Shown: positions 48,142 to 56,161 of the stretch, in pieces | Position numbering within the stretch: position 1 is the stretch's first letter | Layout of the letters: the number at the start of each line of letters is the position of its first letter | Source of the DNA: Siphlonurus alternatus | Lineage: Eukaryota; Arthropoda; Insecta; Ephemeroptera; Siphlonuridae | Reading direction: 5' to 3' | DNA length: 64,000 nucleotides | Assembly: GCA_949825025.1 (NCBI GenBank) | Contig: OX463785.1 | Span: forward strand, 12,029,971-12,093,970 | The notes under the pieces: model-generated | The model's input: only the letters and a program-made list of their open reading frames with translations | What the model was told of the DNA's origin: nothing | Database searches by the model: none | Position numbers and translations under genes: made by a program

Positions 48142-49549
48142 GGTAGGAGTCGAGTGTAATTTTAAAATTTCGAATATGTTTTAGAAGATAATCACTGCTG
48201 CATGATATCAGAAAATTCAAGGGAGCAGTTTTCTTACAGTTCCCTTTCTGGCTTCTGTCCTTAAAACCTCATATTAAACTTCTACCTTAATTTCACAATG
48301 TCAAACTTCTAAAAAATTGATACCTATTGTTGGTAAGTCCACTGCAAGACTCATTAAAATCAATGTAGGTAGTTCTGAGATCCCAATCAAATGAGTTGAC
48401 TCACAGATTTTAGTTTTTCAGCCAATAATGTGATATTTGTCTTACGAGCATTTTAATAATTGCTTCTTGTATAACATTGCATACTTAAATATAATATACA
48501 TTGTATAGAATATTGGATATAATTATCACATTATTTTATATAATGATGACACAAAAGTGTACAAAGCATTAAATTTACAGACAATACGCCTTTATTTATA
48601 GAAATTTTACTGACTTGTGAGATTTTACGAACACATTAAAATTTGTTATAGAATGCATTATTTCAATAGTGTCAAAATCTTCTTTTTATTAAGAAAAAAA
48701 AACAAAACACGGTCTTTCATTATAATATAAATAAAGGGAGTTCACATAATTTCACTAGCAATTTTTTCCAGATACATTGTGAACACCGATATTTAAATGA
48801 AGTTCTCACACGCTCTTGAAATGTCATTAATATTAATTTTATTATATTTCTTGACTTTTAGTAGCAAAATTTTATTTATTTTATGACGCTATACGTAATA
48901 CGTACCAAGAATACAAATAATGTACTTTGTTAAGCAGATCAACATTTTGTTAAATTCTATTTAATTTATTGGTAATATTCTTGGATGCAGTTGACGCAAA
49001 CGTATACTTACATAAAAGCTATTTTTCAACATCCTTACGTGAAGAAATAATTCATAAATTTGATAAAAAATATACCACGAAATAATTTGTTTTAAAGAAC
49101 AACCAATATACCCGGATGACCATGCAGAGATTTTTTTAACTTGTGAATTTGGAGTTCTATATATGTGTACTTTCTTATAGCATGCAATATTTTATACTGA
49201 TTTTACTGTCCCCAAATATCATAATAATATGTTCGAGAACCACCTCGGCGAAAAAAACACGAACATTTTTAAAAAGTATTTATAATAAAATTATAAATTT
49301 AATGGATATAATTCTGATTAAACCAAAAATTTGTAGCAATTTATTCCGATTATATTAAAGAATCAGTTTTTTACATAATTTGAATAAGTTTCTTATAATA
49401 ATTTCTCAAAGCTGAACATAATACTTGAAAATATATTTTTACTTACGCTTAGCTGATACTGGTGTTACTACTGCAAGAGCCGCTAGAGCTACCACCAAAA
49501 TGCAGACTGCTGTGTACCGTTGAGAGTAGATCGACCTGAGAGATGCCAT
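7651..49549 (-). CDS. CCHa2: CCHamide-2 neuropeptide precursor (complete, three coding exons)
   Basis: This gene encodes the secreted precursor of CCHamide-2, an insect brain-gut/fat-body peptide that signals through a CCHamide GPCR. The spliced CDS joins 49549-49447, 8820-8579 and 7692-7651: 387 nt, 128 residues. Residues 1-33 are a signal peptide (hydrophobic core VCILVVALAALAVV, then SA). K34-R35 is the convertase site; the R35 codon is split by intron 1. Residues 36-48 are the hormone GCSAFGHSCFGGH, with the paired cysteines 2 and 9 that form the disulfide. GKR follows, giving the amide and second cleavage. The rest is a spacer propeptide ending AAELNMD. Splice sites: AAGC|GTAAGT (donor 1), CTCTTGCAG (acceptor), TGG|GTGCGT (donor 2), TTGTTACAG (acceptor). 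The start ATG has A at -3 and G at +4. Intron 1 is 40,626 bp and intron 2 is 886 bp. The gene converges with CCHa1. Only the non-canonical-looking donor 2 leaves some doubt about the last 13 residues. Confidence 0.96.
7693..8578 (-). other. CCHa2 intron 2
   Basis: An 886-bp intron, donor GTGCGT and acceptor TTACAG on the minus strand. It holds a palindromic MITE (7777-7915), a GC-richer fragment of unknown origin (7925-8000) and a CRE core TGACGTCA near 8257. Confidence 0.85.
7777..7915. mobile_element. palindromic MITE in CCHa2 intron 2
   Basis: The left arm GGTATTACACGATACAATTT with TGCATACAATTTTTCCTT is mirrored on the right by AAGGAAAAATTGTATGCA and a GTATAATAC end. About 140 bp, no coding capacity, only copy noticed in the window. 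Confidence 0.65.
8579..8820 (-). CDS. CCHa2: CCHa2 exon 2: mature hormone and propeptide
   Basis: Acceptor AG at 8822-8821; two bases complete Arg35, then 80 codons: the hormone GCSAFGHSCFGGH with GKR, followed by a Pro/Leu-rich spacer containing GFNYYDSLVPPRG and AQAINSMPPVIRQW. Donor GT is at 8578-8577. Reading through the donor would instead add VRSLFINDNVCTP and a stop; splicing is preferred because of the shared C-terminus with CCHa1. Confidence 0.96.
9047..9165 (-). mobile_element. 3' fragment of a SINE with poly-A tail
   Basis: Read on the minus strand, a GGCCGTGGCCAC core and pyrimidine-rich segment run into TTTTAGGGGTGTATCCTTGT followed by a run of A. The GGCC..GGCC core plus CCTACC/CCCTACCC pyrimidine string resembles the conserved 3' domain of insect SINEs. 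The head is missing, consistent with 5' truncation on insertion. Confidence 0.5.
10209..10319. mobile_element. 111-bp palindromic MITE family B, copy 1
   Basis: Ends CACTACGTTTACATGACGGT / ATGTGAACATAGTG with long inner arms GTTTAATGCGTATTCGTTG. A second copy of the same length is at 60691-60801, with its short central loop in the opposite orientation. Confidence 0.85.
10738..11012 (-). mobile_element. 5S-rRNA-derived SINE, copy 1
   Basis: Read on the minus strand, the head is GATCACCGAAGTCAAGCAAC ... GTGGTTAGTAGTTGGATGGG TGATC, i.e. the internal control region of 5S rRNA (box A, intermediate element, box C) with substitutions. The body then runs to a shared tail domain GAGGTTTCC ... ATGGCCGCCCCAGTTCCG. 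This is the SINE3-type arrangement: a 5S promoter driving a non-coding body. The start of the 5S sequence is missing or diverged. Confidence 0.85.
12181..12331. mobile_element. palindromic MITE family C, copy 1 (TA target site)
   Basis: TIR GGCGCGATTCACGAAGCAGT with its inverse ACTGCTTCGTGAATCACGCC, flanked on both sides by TA, as for Tc1/mariner- or PIF-like insertions. 151 bp, a strong hairpin with GTTAAGCTAAA arms. A second copy is at 38752-38872. Confidence 0.88.
12486..12758. mobile_element. non-autonomous hAT element family D, copy 1
   Basis: TIRs CAAAGTCTTCT / AGAAGACTTTG bound a 273-bp non-coding element, flanked by a perfect 8-bp duplication CTTTTGAG (12478-12485 and 12759-12766). 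Eight-base duplications are the hAT hallmark, and nTnnnnAn fits the Ac-group preference. It has a subterminal hairpin CAATGGTTGTAACAAACCATTG-like. A second copy is at 60391-60687. Confidence 0.88.
13966..14295. mobile_element. foldback MITE family A, copy 2
   Basis: 330-bp palindrome from AATGGAGTATCGACCTC to its inverse ending ACTCCATT. The centre carries two inverted GTGACGTCAC-type motifs around CTATCTTTTTCTTAAGGAG. No coding capacity. Single-stranded it would form a very long hairpin. Confidence 0.9.
15101..15306. mobile_element. MITE family E (CCGGAAGTAGCCGGAAGTG), copy 1
   Basis: It begins AGTTAAATTAATTTGATATT and CCGGAAGTAGCCGGAAGTG and ends with a degraded inverse (TACTTCTGGAGGTAATTTTA). 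206 bp. More intact relatives are at 26929-27132 and 63525-63725. Confidence 0.75.
15695..15768 (-). mobile_element. end fragment of MITE family F
   Basis: Read on the minus strand it gives GAGGCTACAAGTCAGCTGAT then GGTGTTCCCACCATCCTATC and CAAACCTATGTAAAAAAAAC, matching the left end of the complete copy at 55860-56161. The remainder of the element is absent. Confidence 0.75.
16206..16569. mobile_element. TTAA-bounded palindromic element
   Basis: The 356-bp unit starts GGTAGAGATAACGTCGGTCA and ends with its inverse, and TTAA lies at both outer edges (16206-16209, 16566-16569). The arms extend about 140 bp (GGCAGATATTAGTGCCTA, AACAATTTAAC) with a short spacer that reads ATTTTCAGCATAGGACTTTC. 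TTAA is the piggyBac target site, but the TIR start GGT is not typical of piggyBac, so the superfamily is open. Confidence 0.7.
17445..17560 (+). mobile_element. possible retrotransposon 3' end
   Basis: A pyrimidine-richer segment (CTATCCTCACCCTAACTCTT) leads to ATTTATGGGTGAAATAATAA and an A-rich tail, in the style of a non-LTR 3' terminus. No protein domain precedes it. Confidence 0.25.
20100..21629. mobile_element. 1.53-kb non-autonomous hAT element
   Basis: TIRs CAGTGGTGAAAGTA / TACTTTCACCACTG bound the element, with a perfect 8-bp target duplication CTATAGTT at 20092-20099 and 21630-21637. The TA at its centre (nnnTAnnn) fits the Buster-group preference. Just inside the left end lie two inverted-and-direct copies of GCGCACTGGTAAGACA, and the right end carries GCGCACTGGTAAGAAA: subterminal repeats of the kind transposases bind. 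The interior is AT-rich without a transposase frame. A GC-rich block (21540-21600) with GAGGCCTGAAGGGCCCG-like inversion lies near the right end. Confidence 0.88.
21440..21475 (+). mobile_element. retroposon 3' tail inside the hAT element
   Basis: TCTTAGGGGTGCATCCTTGT followed by about 14 A matches the 3' terminus of the SINE fragment at 9047-9165. It may be a tail-only remnant of a retroposon that landed in the hAT element. Confidence 0.4.
24360..24545. promoter_or_regulatory. possible enhancer island in CCHa2 intron 1
   Basis: A GC-richer, non-coding stretch contains a palindromic CATGACGTCATG (CRE core at 24522-24529) and several homeodomain-type sites (TTCAATTAG, TTAATGA, CAATTA twice) within 100 bp. 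The motif types are known; the function is inferred from clustering only. Confidence 0.3.
25306..25380. repeat. (GA)n microsatellite
   Basis: About 75 bp of AG repeats with a few GGGA interruptions. On the CCHa2 sense strand it is (CT)n. Confidence 0.97.
25870..26118 (+). repeat. dispersed repeat family G, copy 1
   Basis: It shares CTCAAAGTGAGGATAAAATG, AAGAAGACGTAATCTCGTCT and the ending AAATTTATTTCAAC with segments at 31370-31626 and 38650-39035. Non-coding; boundaries approximate; class unknown, perhaps a degenerate MITE since its two halves are partly complementary (CGTCTTATT / AAGACG). Confidence 0.65.
26929..27132. mobile_element. MITE family E, copy 2 (best preserved, TA target site)
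   Basis: Ends CAGTTAAATTAATTTTATAT / AAATAAATTTGACTG with inner arms CCGGAAGTAGCTAGAAGTG and CACTTCCGGCTACTTCCGG; TA flanks both sides (26927-26928, 27133-27134). 204 bp, non-coding. Confidence 0.85.
27223..27549. mobile_element. foldback MITE family A, copy 3
   Basis: 327-bp palindrome from AATGGAGCATATCAACCTC to GAGGTCGATACTCCATT, with the same centre as copy 2: ACGTCACGTGGCGGCAAATT opposite GCGCCTCGTGACGTCAC. It lies only about 90 bp past the family E element at 26929. Confidence 0.9.
28949..29269. mobile_element. foldback MITE family A, copy 4
   Basis: 321-bp palindrome with ends AGAGTATCAACCTCA / GAGGTCGATACTCCATT and the GTGACGTCACGTGGCAGC centre. Arms remain highly complementary. Confidence 0.9.
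29549..29680. repeat. (GA)n microsatellite, about 130 bp
   Basis: Long AG run with scattered A and G interruptions near both ends (AAAAAG, GGAAG). Again (CT)n on the CCHa2 sense strand. A short GGTAA triplicate (29355-29371) lies 180 bp upstream. Confidence 0.97.
31370..31626 (+). repeat. dispersed repeat family G, copy 2
   Basis: Shares AACTCGTCTTATTTCTTCCT, CGCTCAGAGTGAAAATAAAA and ATTTATTTCAACTTGGG with copy 1 and copy 3. Starts near AGTTGAAAAGTT, which is inverse to the AACTT end, suggesting short terminal inverted repeats. Confidence 0.65.
32970..33175 (+). mobile_element. tRNA-derived SINE candidate
   Basis: The head has a box-A-like TAGCTATAAGTGGAAGAGCA and a good box B GGTTCAATTCC, 45 bp apart, as in tRNA internal promoters. 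The acceptor and T stems do not pair well, so it is not a working tRNA gene. A body follows containing ATGTACCGCGATGACGG and ending in AT-rich sequence. Only one copy noticed. Confidence 0.55.
33485..33688 (+). other. unassigned open frame of unusual composition
   Basis: A 60-odd-codon open stretch, richer in G+C than its surroundings, reads ...YRPKVNVAILAPQESKYKTP ... KTERMARKHAWINRR stop. It has no ATG at its start, though a possible acceptor (ttgacacag) sits at its left. No family is recognised. It could be a decayed transposon piece or chance. Confidence 0.15.
34189..34274 (+). promoter_or_regulatory. possible cryptic promoter and first exon
   Basis: A TATAAAAAAG box is followed about 30 bp on by GCACTCAATCACTTC (initiator-like), then after a short leader by AACATGAG and a consensus donor GTAAGTG. 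This layout (ATG immediately before a donor) is common in insect genes for small secreted proteins. No matching downstream exon was found, so it may be coincidental. Confidence 0.2.
35482..35494. promoter_or_regulatory. DR1 nuclear-receptor-type site
   Basis: The minus strand reads GGTTCA-A-AGGTCA, two half-sites in direct repeat with one-base spacing, the consensus for HNF4 and USP/RXR-type receptors. It sits in a GC-richer non-coding stretch (35430-35590) of CCHa2 intron 1. Confidence 0.3.
37497..37800 (+). mobile_element. 5S-rRNA-derived SINE, copy 2
   Basis: The head TATCACCGAAGTCAAGCAAG ... GTGGTTAGTAGTTGGATAGG TGACA matches the 5S rRNA internal control region. The body has CCACGTTTCCCACCCAAAGG, then AATTGACAAAAGTTGTAGCG, then the tail domain GAGGTTTCCACGTTTCCCTC ... 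GGCAGTGGCCGCTCCCGTTT. About 300 bp, same order as copies 1 and 3. Confidence 0.88.
38650..39035 (+). repeat. dispersed repeat family G, copy 3 (interrupted)
   Basis: The two halves match copies 1 and 2 (CTCAAAAACACGTCTTATTT, TCAAAGTGAGGATAAAATGG on the left; AACATTTCTAAC and GGAAGACGTAATCTCATTC on the right) but are split by a family C MITE at 38752-38872. Confidence 0.7.
38752..38872. mobile_element. palindromic MITE family C, copy 2 (nested)
   Basis: Ends GGCGGCAATTCACGAAGCAG / CTGCTTCGTGAATCGCG with inner GTTAGCCAGG / CTTGGCTAAC arms. 121 bp, shorter than copy 1 by an internal deletion. It is inserted in repeat family G. Confidence 0.87.
39697..39985 (+). mobile_element. MITE family F, copy lacking its left end, with long A run
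   Basis: From TCCAAACCTATGTAAAA to CACTCACTTGAAGCCTCTAT it matches the complete copy at 55860-56161. The first ~45 bp of that copy are missing, and the short A run after CCTATGT has expanded to about 40 A (39716-39756). Open frames crossing this element are not genes. Confidence 0.85.
40425..40506 (+). mobile_element. fragment related to MITE family C
   Basis: Begins GGGCGTGATTCACGAA, the family C terminus, then diverges into a separate small palindrome TAACCGCGGTTA flanked by TATCTAG / CTAGATA. No right end of family C follows. Confidence 0.55.
40867..40950. repeat. (GA)n microsatellite
   Basis: About 80 bp of AG repeats ending in GGGGGG; (CT)n on the CCHa2 sense strand. Confidence 0.97.
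42128..42469. mobile_element. foldback MITE family A', copy 1 (variant ends)
   Basis: 342-bp palindrome with ends AATGGACAACATACAT / ATGTATGTTGTTCATT. Next to the ends it has the family A sub-terminal GCAGAAAT..ATAGAGGG pattern, but outer and central parts differ: the centre reads GACGCCTATTGACGTC and GGGGGCGTGGCCGC. Sister copy at 62360-62693. Confidence 0.88.
43898..44148. mobile_element. imperfect foldback element
   Basis: Arms GAATTGAATTTTTGAGCCTC and GAGGCTCAAAAATTCAATC, with outer AGTTGCAGC / GCTGCAACT and inner ACTTTTGAACCT / AGGTTCAAAAGT, give a hairpin of about 250 bp. Single copy noticed, arms partly diverged. Confidence 0.7.
44290..44345 (+). mobile_element. transposon end fragment with G run
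   Basis: GGTGCGGATCCAGGGAATGG followed by ten G and ACAGCCTCC resembles the end of widespread insect MITE-type repeats. No matching opposite end was found. Confidence 0.35.
45404..45715 (+). mobile_element. 5S-rRNA-derived SINE, copy 3 (longest 5S head)
   Basis: The head extends further upstream than in the other copies: ACATTGATCGGTTTTCGACC, then TTCACCGAAGTCAAGCAAAG and TTGGATGGGTGACC, matching 5S rRNA from its loop region through box C. The body and the tail domain (GAGGTTTCCACTTTTCCCTC, AAATGCTGGGATATATTGC, GGCTGTGGCCGACCCCG) follow in the same order. Confidence 0.88.
48112..48141. repeat. poly-T run
   Basis: About 28 consecutive T within AT-rich intron sequence; may be the poly-A tail of a decayed minus-strand retroposon, but nothing recognisable is attached. 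Confidence 0.8.
49447..49549 (-). CDS. CCHa2: CCHa2 exon 1 coding part: start codon and signal peptide
   Basis: ATG at 49549-49547, 34 codons plus one base, donor GTAAGT at 49446-49441. It encodes MASLRSIYSQ, a hydrophobic core of Val/Ala/Leu, then TPVSAK. The final C joins GT of exon 2 to make Arg, completing the KR site directly before the hormone. A second reading frame through the same exon is open but lacks these features. Confidence 0.93.
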
Positions 49550-49580
49550 CGTGAGGGTCTTTGGTCAGGTGAGCAGCAGA

Positions 49581-49620
49581 AGTGAGCGAGCGAGGAGAGA
49601 GGACACGGACCTTTAAAGCG
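49581..49620 (-). promoter_or_regulatory. candidate CCHa2 core promoter (TATA-like plus initiator-like)
   Basis: On the minus strand a TTTAAAG box (49617-49611) lies in a GC-rich block 60-70 bp before the CCHa2 ATG. About 34 bp downstream is TCACT (49585-49581), which resembles an insect initiator with A at 49583. This would give a 5' UTR of about 34 nt in the same exon as the start codon. The spacing is slightly longer than usual, and an upstream non-coding exon is not excluded. Confidence 0.4.
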
Positions 49621-49822
49621 TCGCGGGCCACTGCGGGGGTGGAGTAACAGCGCACGTCAAGTAGCGGGCGCACGCGTGGGAGTCAGCCACGGATAGAGGG
49701 CGTGACAGGTAGCACAACTTAACGTAAAGATAATGTGTTTTATTGGGATTTTGTAGTCACCCGGAAAACAAAATGTATAAATCTATATGAATAATCCCTA
49801 CCCATTATACCGCAGCAAGCTT

Positions 49823-50134
<312 letters not shown>

Positions 50135-53100
50135 AAATTCAACACTATATTTACATGCGAAAACATGCAATCATAAAATTAAGCTCTCTTAGGAGTCTTA
50201 GGGGTGTATCCTTTAAATAAAAATAAAATAATAGGACCAAACTTCATAAAAAAGCAAAGAACTTTAAATATCATCTGTGCCTGATGGTTTGATACATTTT
50301 AAGCATTTAATTGAAACAAATATATATTATAATGAAATAATAAAAGGATAACGTTTTGTACTGTGTTAGGATGCCACTGTTGTGAGATAATGCGATAAGA
50401 GCCTTAATTTTTTTATCACCTCATGTAATTAATAAAATATTTTTATATCAGCCTTCTTATTTTAACCCGATTCTAGAAATTGCTCCTTCGATACATTGAA
50501 ATCTATGTTATTTGTATTTCATATTCTTATACAAATAGAAGAAATTTATGTATAACCTTGGGTTATGCATATCCTGATGGATTGATAAGTATCTAAAAGC
50601 ACTGATTTATATTACATGCTGCTTTAAATGAAGTAAAAAAATGGAAAACTTGAACTTAGCATTGAACGATTCACTGATATAATGATTTTAGGTTATCAAT
50701 ATCAACTAAATGAGGGACACAAGTTACAGTATCAGGTATCAATATCATCTTATTTACGATGGCCATATTTCTCAATTATTAATGTTAACAAGTACCTTTT
50801 TGAATAAGTGAAATAAAAATGGCCCAAATGGGCTGAATTTTGTTAAAACTACATAATAAGGCCATGAAAATATTATTACAAATATTTTAATTATGAAATA
50901 CATTATTAAAATGTTGATACACTGTATAACAATCAATTATACACATGAATAACAATCGTTGAGCAACGTTTGCCTCTTTTGTTTCAAATTAAAATAAACA
51001 AGTTAACAGTGTATTCATTTACAATTATAAAGCATACAATTTCATTGATAACATGATAACGTGATATTTACTCAAGCATTTGTGTGGGAATTCATGCAGC
51101 AAGTATCAAATCTTTATAATTTTAATCATTTATTAGATTATAATATAGCAGTTCTTAAAATTTGTTATGAAAACAACTTTGATCTCTAAATACTATTGTT
51201 TTGATTTAACATTTGATCCTTCCCAGTGGAATAAATTTTAATAATTATATATAAATAGAATATTCTATTCATACTTTTCTGAAGTTGTGGATTTCGATTA
51301 AATTATTTAATTTCTATGACATATGGTGATTAATTTAACAATAAAATATATTGGGAGAGTATAAAAAAATTTCCCTGCTTTGGTTTATAATTAATGACTG
51401 TAGCTTTAAGTTTTCTAAAATACTTCGGTAAATAGCCGTGGGGTTGTAATTTACATTATATTAAAATTTAATAAAACGTGGGAGGAAAAAAAAAAATATT
51501 GAAATCCACTCCCATTCAAAATAAACAACACAGCTACACAAAAATTAATATAAACCTATACAACGTTCCTTTATACAGGTTAAGACACGCACGCATTTCG
51601 TGCGTCAATTTCGGTAAATTTTCAGGCCCCATTGCACCGCGAAATTTCAAAAATAGCATTGCATGATGGGTGCATTCAAAATTTCGCGGCACGTTGTGGC
51701 CAAAAATACTTAAACGTGATTGGCTAAGCCCTTTAACATTGGTCCAATCGGTGAATTAACCTGTATAAAGCCAACCTTGAACCTATATGTTTTTATCAAT
51801 TTACTTGCTTTAAAAGTAATTAACATGCATGTTGTTAAATATTTCATAAAAAATGATTTAAATTTAATCAGAAATTGCTTATATGAGAACTTCCTACACA
51901 TTCTCAAAATATTATACAAGGATTTAATTTTGAATAAAACTATAACTTTATCTAATTAGGAAGGGATTACGAACACGTACAAACCTAGTTTACATATCAT
52001 ATTTCAAATGACAATATAATAGTTACGGTTCCATATGACCAATTTGATTGTACCAGAATATGTTTGGAAAGGAACAATACATTACACTAGTATCGGTCTC
52101 TCTCTTCTCTGAAATAAGCTATTGTAACGTATTAAAAATAATGATTTGCACCTCATATAGATACTGCCATTGAGACTATAATATATAGTCTCTATGATGT
52201 TACCATAGAACTCCCAGACATATTTTTTTAAAAAGATATTGTTTAAATTATAAAATTTTGAAGTAATTGCTCCTTAGTATTCTAGGAAAATTTTGAAACC
52301 TTAGCACATTGAAGTAAATATTTATGCTAGGAATTTTATAATACTGAAGAGTTTTGATAAAGTTAGAAGATTGGTAAAAATTACTTAAAAAAAATACACA
52401 CTTTATACTACGAGTATAGTGAGAAAGTTATTTCAAAAAACACGACTAGTTAAGTATAATTTAGAATTATAATTATTATAAATATTACCAGGCAAAGTAG
52501 ACATAGGGAGTTGATGAAGTTTTACATATACATATATTATGGCATAATATATGTAAAAGTACATAAAGTAAGTAAAATTCTTTATTTAGCAAAATGCTAG
52601 TACATACATATTTTTTGCATAACATATTATACATTTTTCACATATTTCAGAATCATCCAACTTTTAAATTATAATAAAATATTTATGATAATATTACAAT
52701 TTTCATCATTTCCTCCTATTGTCTGTCACAAAATCAGTTGGTATATTTCTATTTTAAAAACATTTTTTTAACAAATAAAATCAACTTATTATATTTTAAT
52801 TGCAATGATAAATTGTTCGAATCATAGATAAATTATTATTTTCTACTTTTATTTTCCAATAATAAAGCCTGAATAAAGCAAACATGCATTTAATTAAAAA
52901 GATCGAGGCAGTCCACTTATTACTTATCATATAGCGCAAGCTAAATGAAGCTTGGAATATTTTATTTTTTAACTAATAATGGTTTCAATAAAAATATATA
53001 AATCAAATAAACATTTTTTGTTTATATATTACCAAAATATAAAACTCCCCACAGCCTTTAAATTTTTTATAAGTGTTAATTTAATTATTTAAAATAAAAC

Positions 53101-53913
53101 TAGTACATTTTTTATTTTTTGATGTTTAAATTATTTTTATTATTTTTTCATTATTTTTAGTTAAAAACAGTATTTTCATTCAATTTTTTAGGCACGACGA
53201 TATCTTGGCGCTTACATCATCAGCATCGGCAATACTGTGCGTGGGAAGCAGCAGCTAATTTAATAAAAAAAAAAAATAGCCCAGCGGGGAGTATATTACA
53301 GTGCGTAATGTTACATGTAACAAGATTTTCTTTTTGTTTTTATGCAGATGTGATATAGAAAGATTTTTTTTTTCATTGAACAAAAAGCTTATTTGTATTT
53401 ACGATCAAAACATGCTGTAAAAAATAATTATATGATTTTAATTTTTAAATGAAATTTTCTAGTCTTACAATTCCATTGTTACAATGATTTTGCTGCATAT
53501 AAATTAAAAAAAAAAATGCATTCTTCTTATTGTTTTCGCAGAGAATGGTCAATCATAATAACTGTGATAGTTATACTATAAAAAAATGTGTTTATACAAT
53601 TAGCATGCAAGTAAAAAAATTAAAAAAAAAAAAAGAAATAAATATACAACATGCAGGTCTGTAGGGATTGTCAGGTAAAATTGTTTCATTTCGTTTTTTT
53701 CCGTGATTGTTGGCCTCCAGTCGGTCAATAATGGTAACCAACTCTGTACCAATGACTGATGAAGACTTTGCAAATATGACAAAAACCATATGAAACTTTA
53801 CCATTAGGTGTTATAAAATTATATTAATTCCATTTTTTATAGTGTTTTTTTCTTCTATTATTAATAATCGGAGAAAGACTGATTCAAAAGCAAATGTTAT
53901 TGTATCAAGTAAG
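50135..53913. other. CCHa2 upstream flank
   Basis: AT-rich, with one MITE (51569-51770) and a repeat-tail motif CTTAGGGGTGTATCCTTT at 50200-50217. No promoter, gene or RNA recognised. Confidence 0.5.
51569..51770. mobile_element. MITE with 15-bp TIR CTTTATACAGGTTAA
   Basis: Exact terminal repeats CTTTATACAGGTTAA / TTAACCTGTATAAAG enclose 202 bp. Inside are inverted GCGAAATTTC / ATTTCGCGG-type segments and CACGCACGC / GTGCGTC. GC-richer than its surroundings. Single copy noticed. Confidence 0.8.
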
Positions 53914-54245
53914 TCAATGCCCACTGTATCAAGGCCTGCGCACTATAATATCGATCTCGATTGTTTTTTGAAATAGTAGTCCTAGATTTCCAATTTCCCA
54001 TTGAGTTACATGCTAATTTTACCCCGAAATTTTCATGGAAGGAGTGATTCTAAAATTTTGAAACTTTACACACAGCAAGATAAGGGGTTTAAAAATTATG
54101 CCTGGGGTGTGAAAATATAAAGAAAAATTTATTTCTATTGGATTTAATTTGAATTTTACAATGCTATAGCAAATGGGGTGGACTATATACTATTTTGTTT
54201 CGCGCGCTTCGCAGTGCGCAGGCCTTTTGATACAGTGGGCATTGA
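53914..54245. mobile_element. MITE with long TIR TCAATGCCCACTGTATCAAG
   Basis: Left TCAATGCCCACTGTATCAAG then GCCTGCGCACT; the right end is the inverse with one or two indels (AGTGCGCAGGCC, TGATACAGTGGGCATTGA). 332 bp, non-coding interior. Single copy noticed. Confidence 0.85.
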
Positions 54246-55859
54246 GTGGGCTTATGAGCTATTAAGAGAAAGTATGATTTTATACAACGTTGCATTAGAA
54301 TATAAATGTTCTAGATACCAAGGAAATATTATGAAAATATTAACTTTATAAAAGTTTAACATAAAGTCGGTTTTATAATTGCAAAAAAAAAAAAAAAAAA
54401 TATCATCAGAGCTTTAAATTTACAGTACAGTGTTTCAATTTCTCGCGCAGCTTCATATTGTGTGTAAAAATCGCAGTAGACTTAATTTTTACTCCTAATT
54501 TTCTTCATTGAGCATAATATGGTAATGTACATACATATACCTTGTTTAAAAAATTTTTAGATGGAATCAGATTTTCATACTAAGGCAAAAATATGTTAAA
54601 ACATAATCTGGTATAAGATATTTTCAATATATTTTTTTAAATTTTAATAATGATTAATGATAATAAAGATTTTTATTTTTAATAACCTAATAAAAAAAAC
54701 CCTTTATTTTGCGAGGTTTGCATTGATTGCATTTTGAGCAAGACTTTTGTATTATATCTCTATATACAAGATTATAAAAGTGGCTGAATCAGTAGATGAA
54801 TTCAATTTAAATGCTATATAGAGACGCCCAGAGGCCCAGACACAAAATTTTCATAACAATTAATATTCATCACACCATATTTATAAAGTAAGCTTATAAT
54901 TCACTATTTCACTGGGTTTTAATGAACGATTCATTTTTATTATTTCTACTTTTAATTTATTACGATTTTTTTACACAAAAATTCTAACTTCTTGTATTCT
55001 TATATAAACAGTAAACTTAACTCATATATTCAAGGATATCAAATTTTGGCATGATAGGATGAAAGTAGACCAGTTGAGTTTAAAAATACTGAAATGTTAA
55101 TTTAAATTTTTTTAATTTTTTTTTTCATTTATTTTATTTATATAGATGTAAATACCTTTCAATAAAATATTCTACTTTGAAAAAAAACATAAGATATATT
55201 TTTTATATCAATATAGTAATACAGACGAAAATGTTATATGTAGTTTGTATTCTGTTAGGGAGGTTAAAAGCCATTTCACATGTGTATTTGACATGTGCCG
55301 TTTGACCATACAACTTTGTTTTTTTGTTTCAAATAATTCACTTTACAAAAAGGTAAAATTCCCAAAGGTTTTACAATTTACATAATATGTAATAGAAAAT
55401 ACAATAAGGCTCTTTTTAACATAGTACTACATAAAAGTACAAACTTTATTATTTTAAATTGAAAATTTTGTAATGCAGAATTCGTACTATATATATTTTG
55501 TATAATGTTGTTTGCAGTTTTGTTTTTGTTGGATAAGTTAATATGTATTGATGTAATTTTTAGTTGCAAAGAAAGTTTAGGTATAAAAACAGAATAGAGA
55601 ACTAAAGAAATTTTATTATATTGATACCTTAGGTAGAATTTTGATATTGATGAAAATGATATTGTATTTTATTTTTGTATCTTCGTCTCTTAAAGCAAAT
55701 TTTAATAGCAAATTTTACGCTATTATTTTGTACTCTACATTTTAATAAAAATATCCAATAAGACTATGTTAAATTATAGCCGGATTGACAATTTTTATTA
55801 GTAAAAAAAAAAAAAAATGTTTGTATATATTTGCTATTTATATTATATTACAGCATATT

Positions 55860-56161
55860 ATAGAGGCTTCAAGTCAGCTGATTTTTCGGTGTTCCCATCA
55901 TCCTATCCAAACCTATGTAAAAAAAACAAACGTGAATTCGTTTTTTCACTAACAGTAAGAATAAGATTTTATAGGGAAAATTCCTTTACGGAACTTTAGT
56001 CCAAACTGAAAAATATAGTAGATAATTCAAGATTTAGATTTTTTTCTTGATTTATGACCGAAAAAAGTAAAAAAAAAAAACACTTTACTTTATTTTTAAG
56101 TGCAAAATAGACCTTAGCGACAACAGTTGCGCAGCGCGGGCGCACTCACTTGAAGCCTCTA
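55860..56161. mobile_element. MITE family F, complete copy
   Basis: Ends ATAGAGGCTTCAAGT / ACTTGAAGCCTCTAT. The interior has GTGTTCCCATCATCCTATCC, AAACGTGAATTCGTTTTTTC, AGGGAAAATTCCTTTACGGA and GACCTTAGCGACAACAG. 302 bp. Relatives at 39697-39985 (left-truncated) and 15695-15768 (end only). Confidence 0.87.

Larger units (their letters stand above)
8821..49446 (-). other. CCHa2 intron 1 (40.6 kb)
   Basis: This single intron separates the signal peptide exon from the hormone exon; both ends have consensus splice sites. It contains most of the repeats listed here. Between them, and in particular at 16900-20090, 21640-25300, 29690-31360, 33180-37490 and 45720-49440, the sequence is AT-rich with homopolymer runs and only weak, isolated GC-richer islands. 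No convincing protein-coding exon of a nested gene was recognised. Confidence 0.85.

Noticed and set aside
49449..49673. Minus-strand open frame covering the CCHa2 first exon in another frame
   Set aside because: Ser/Gly-rich tail without signal peptide; the in-register frame gives a signal peptide and completes the KR site on splicing.
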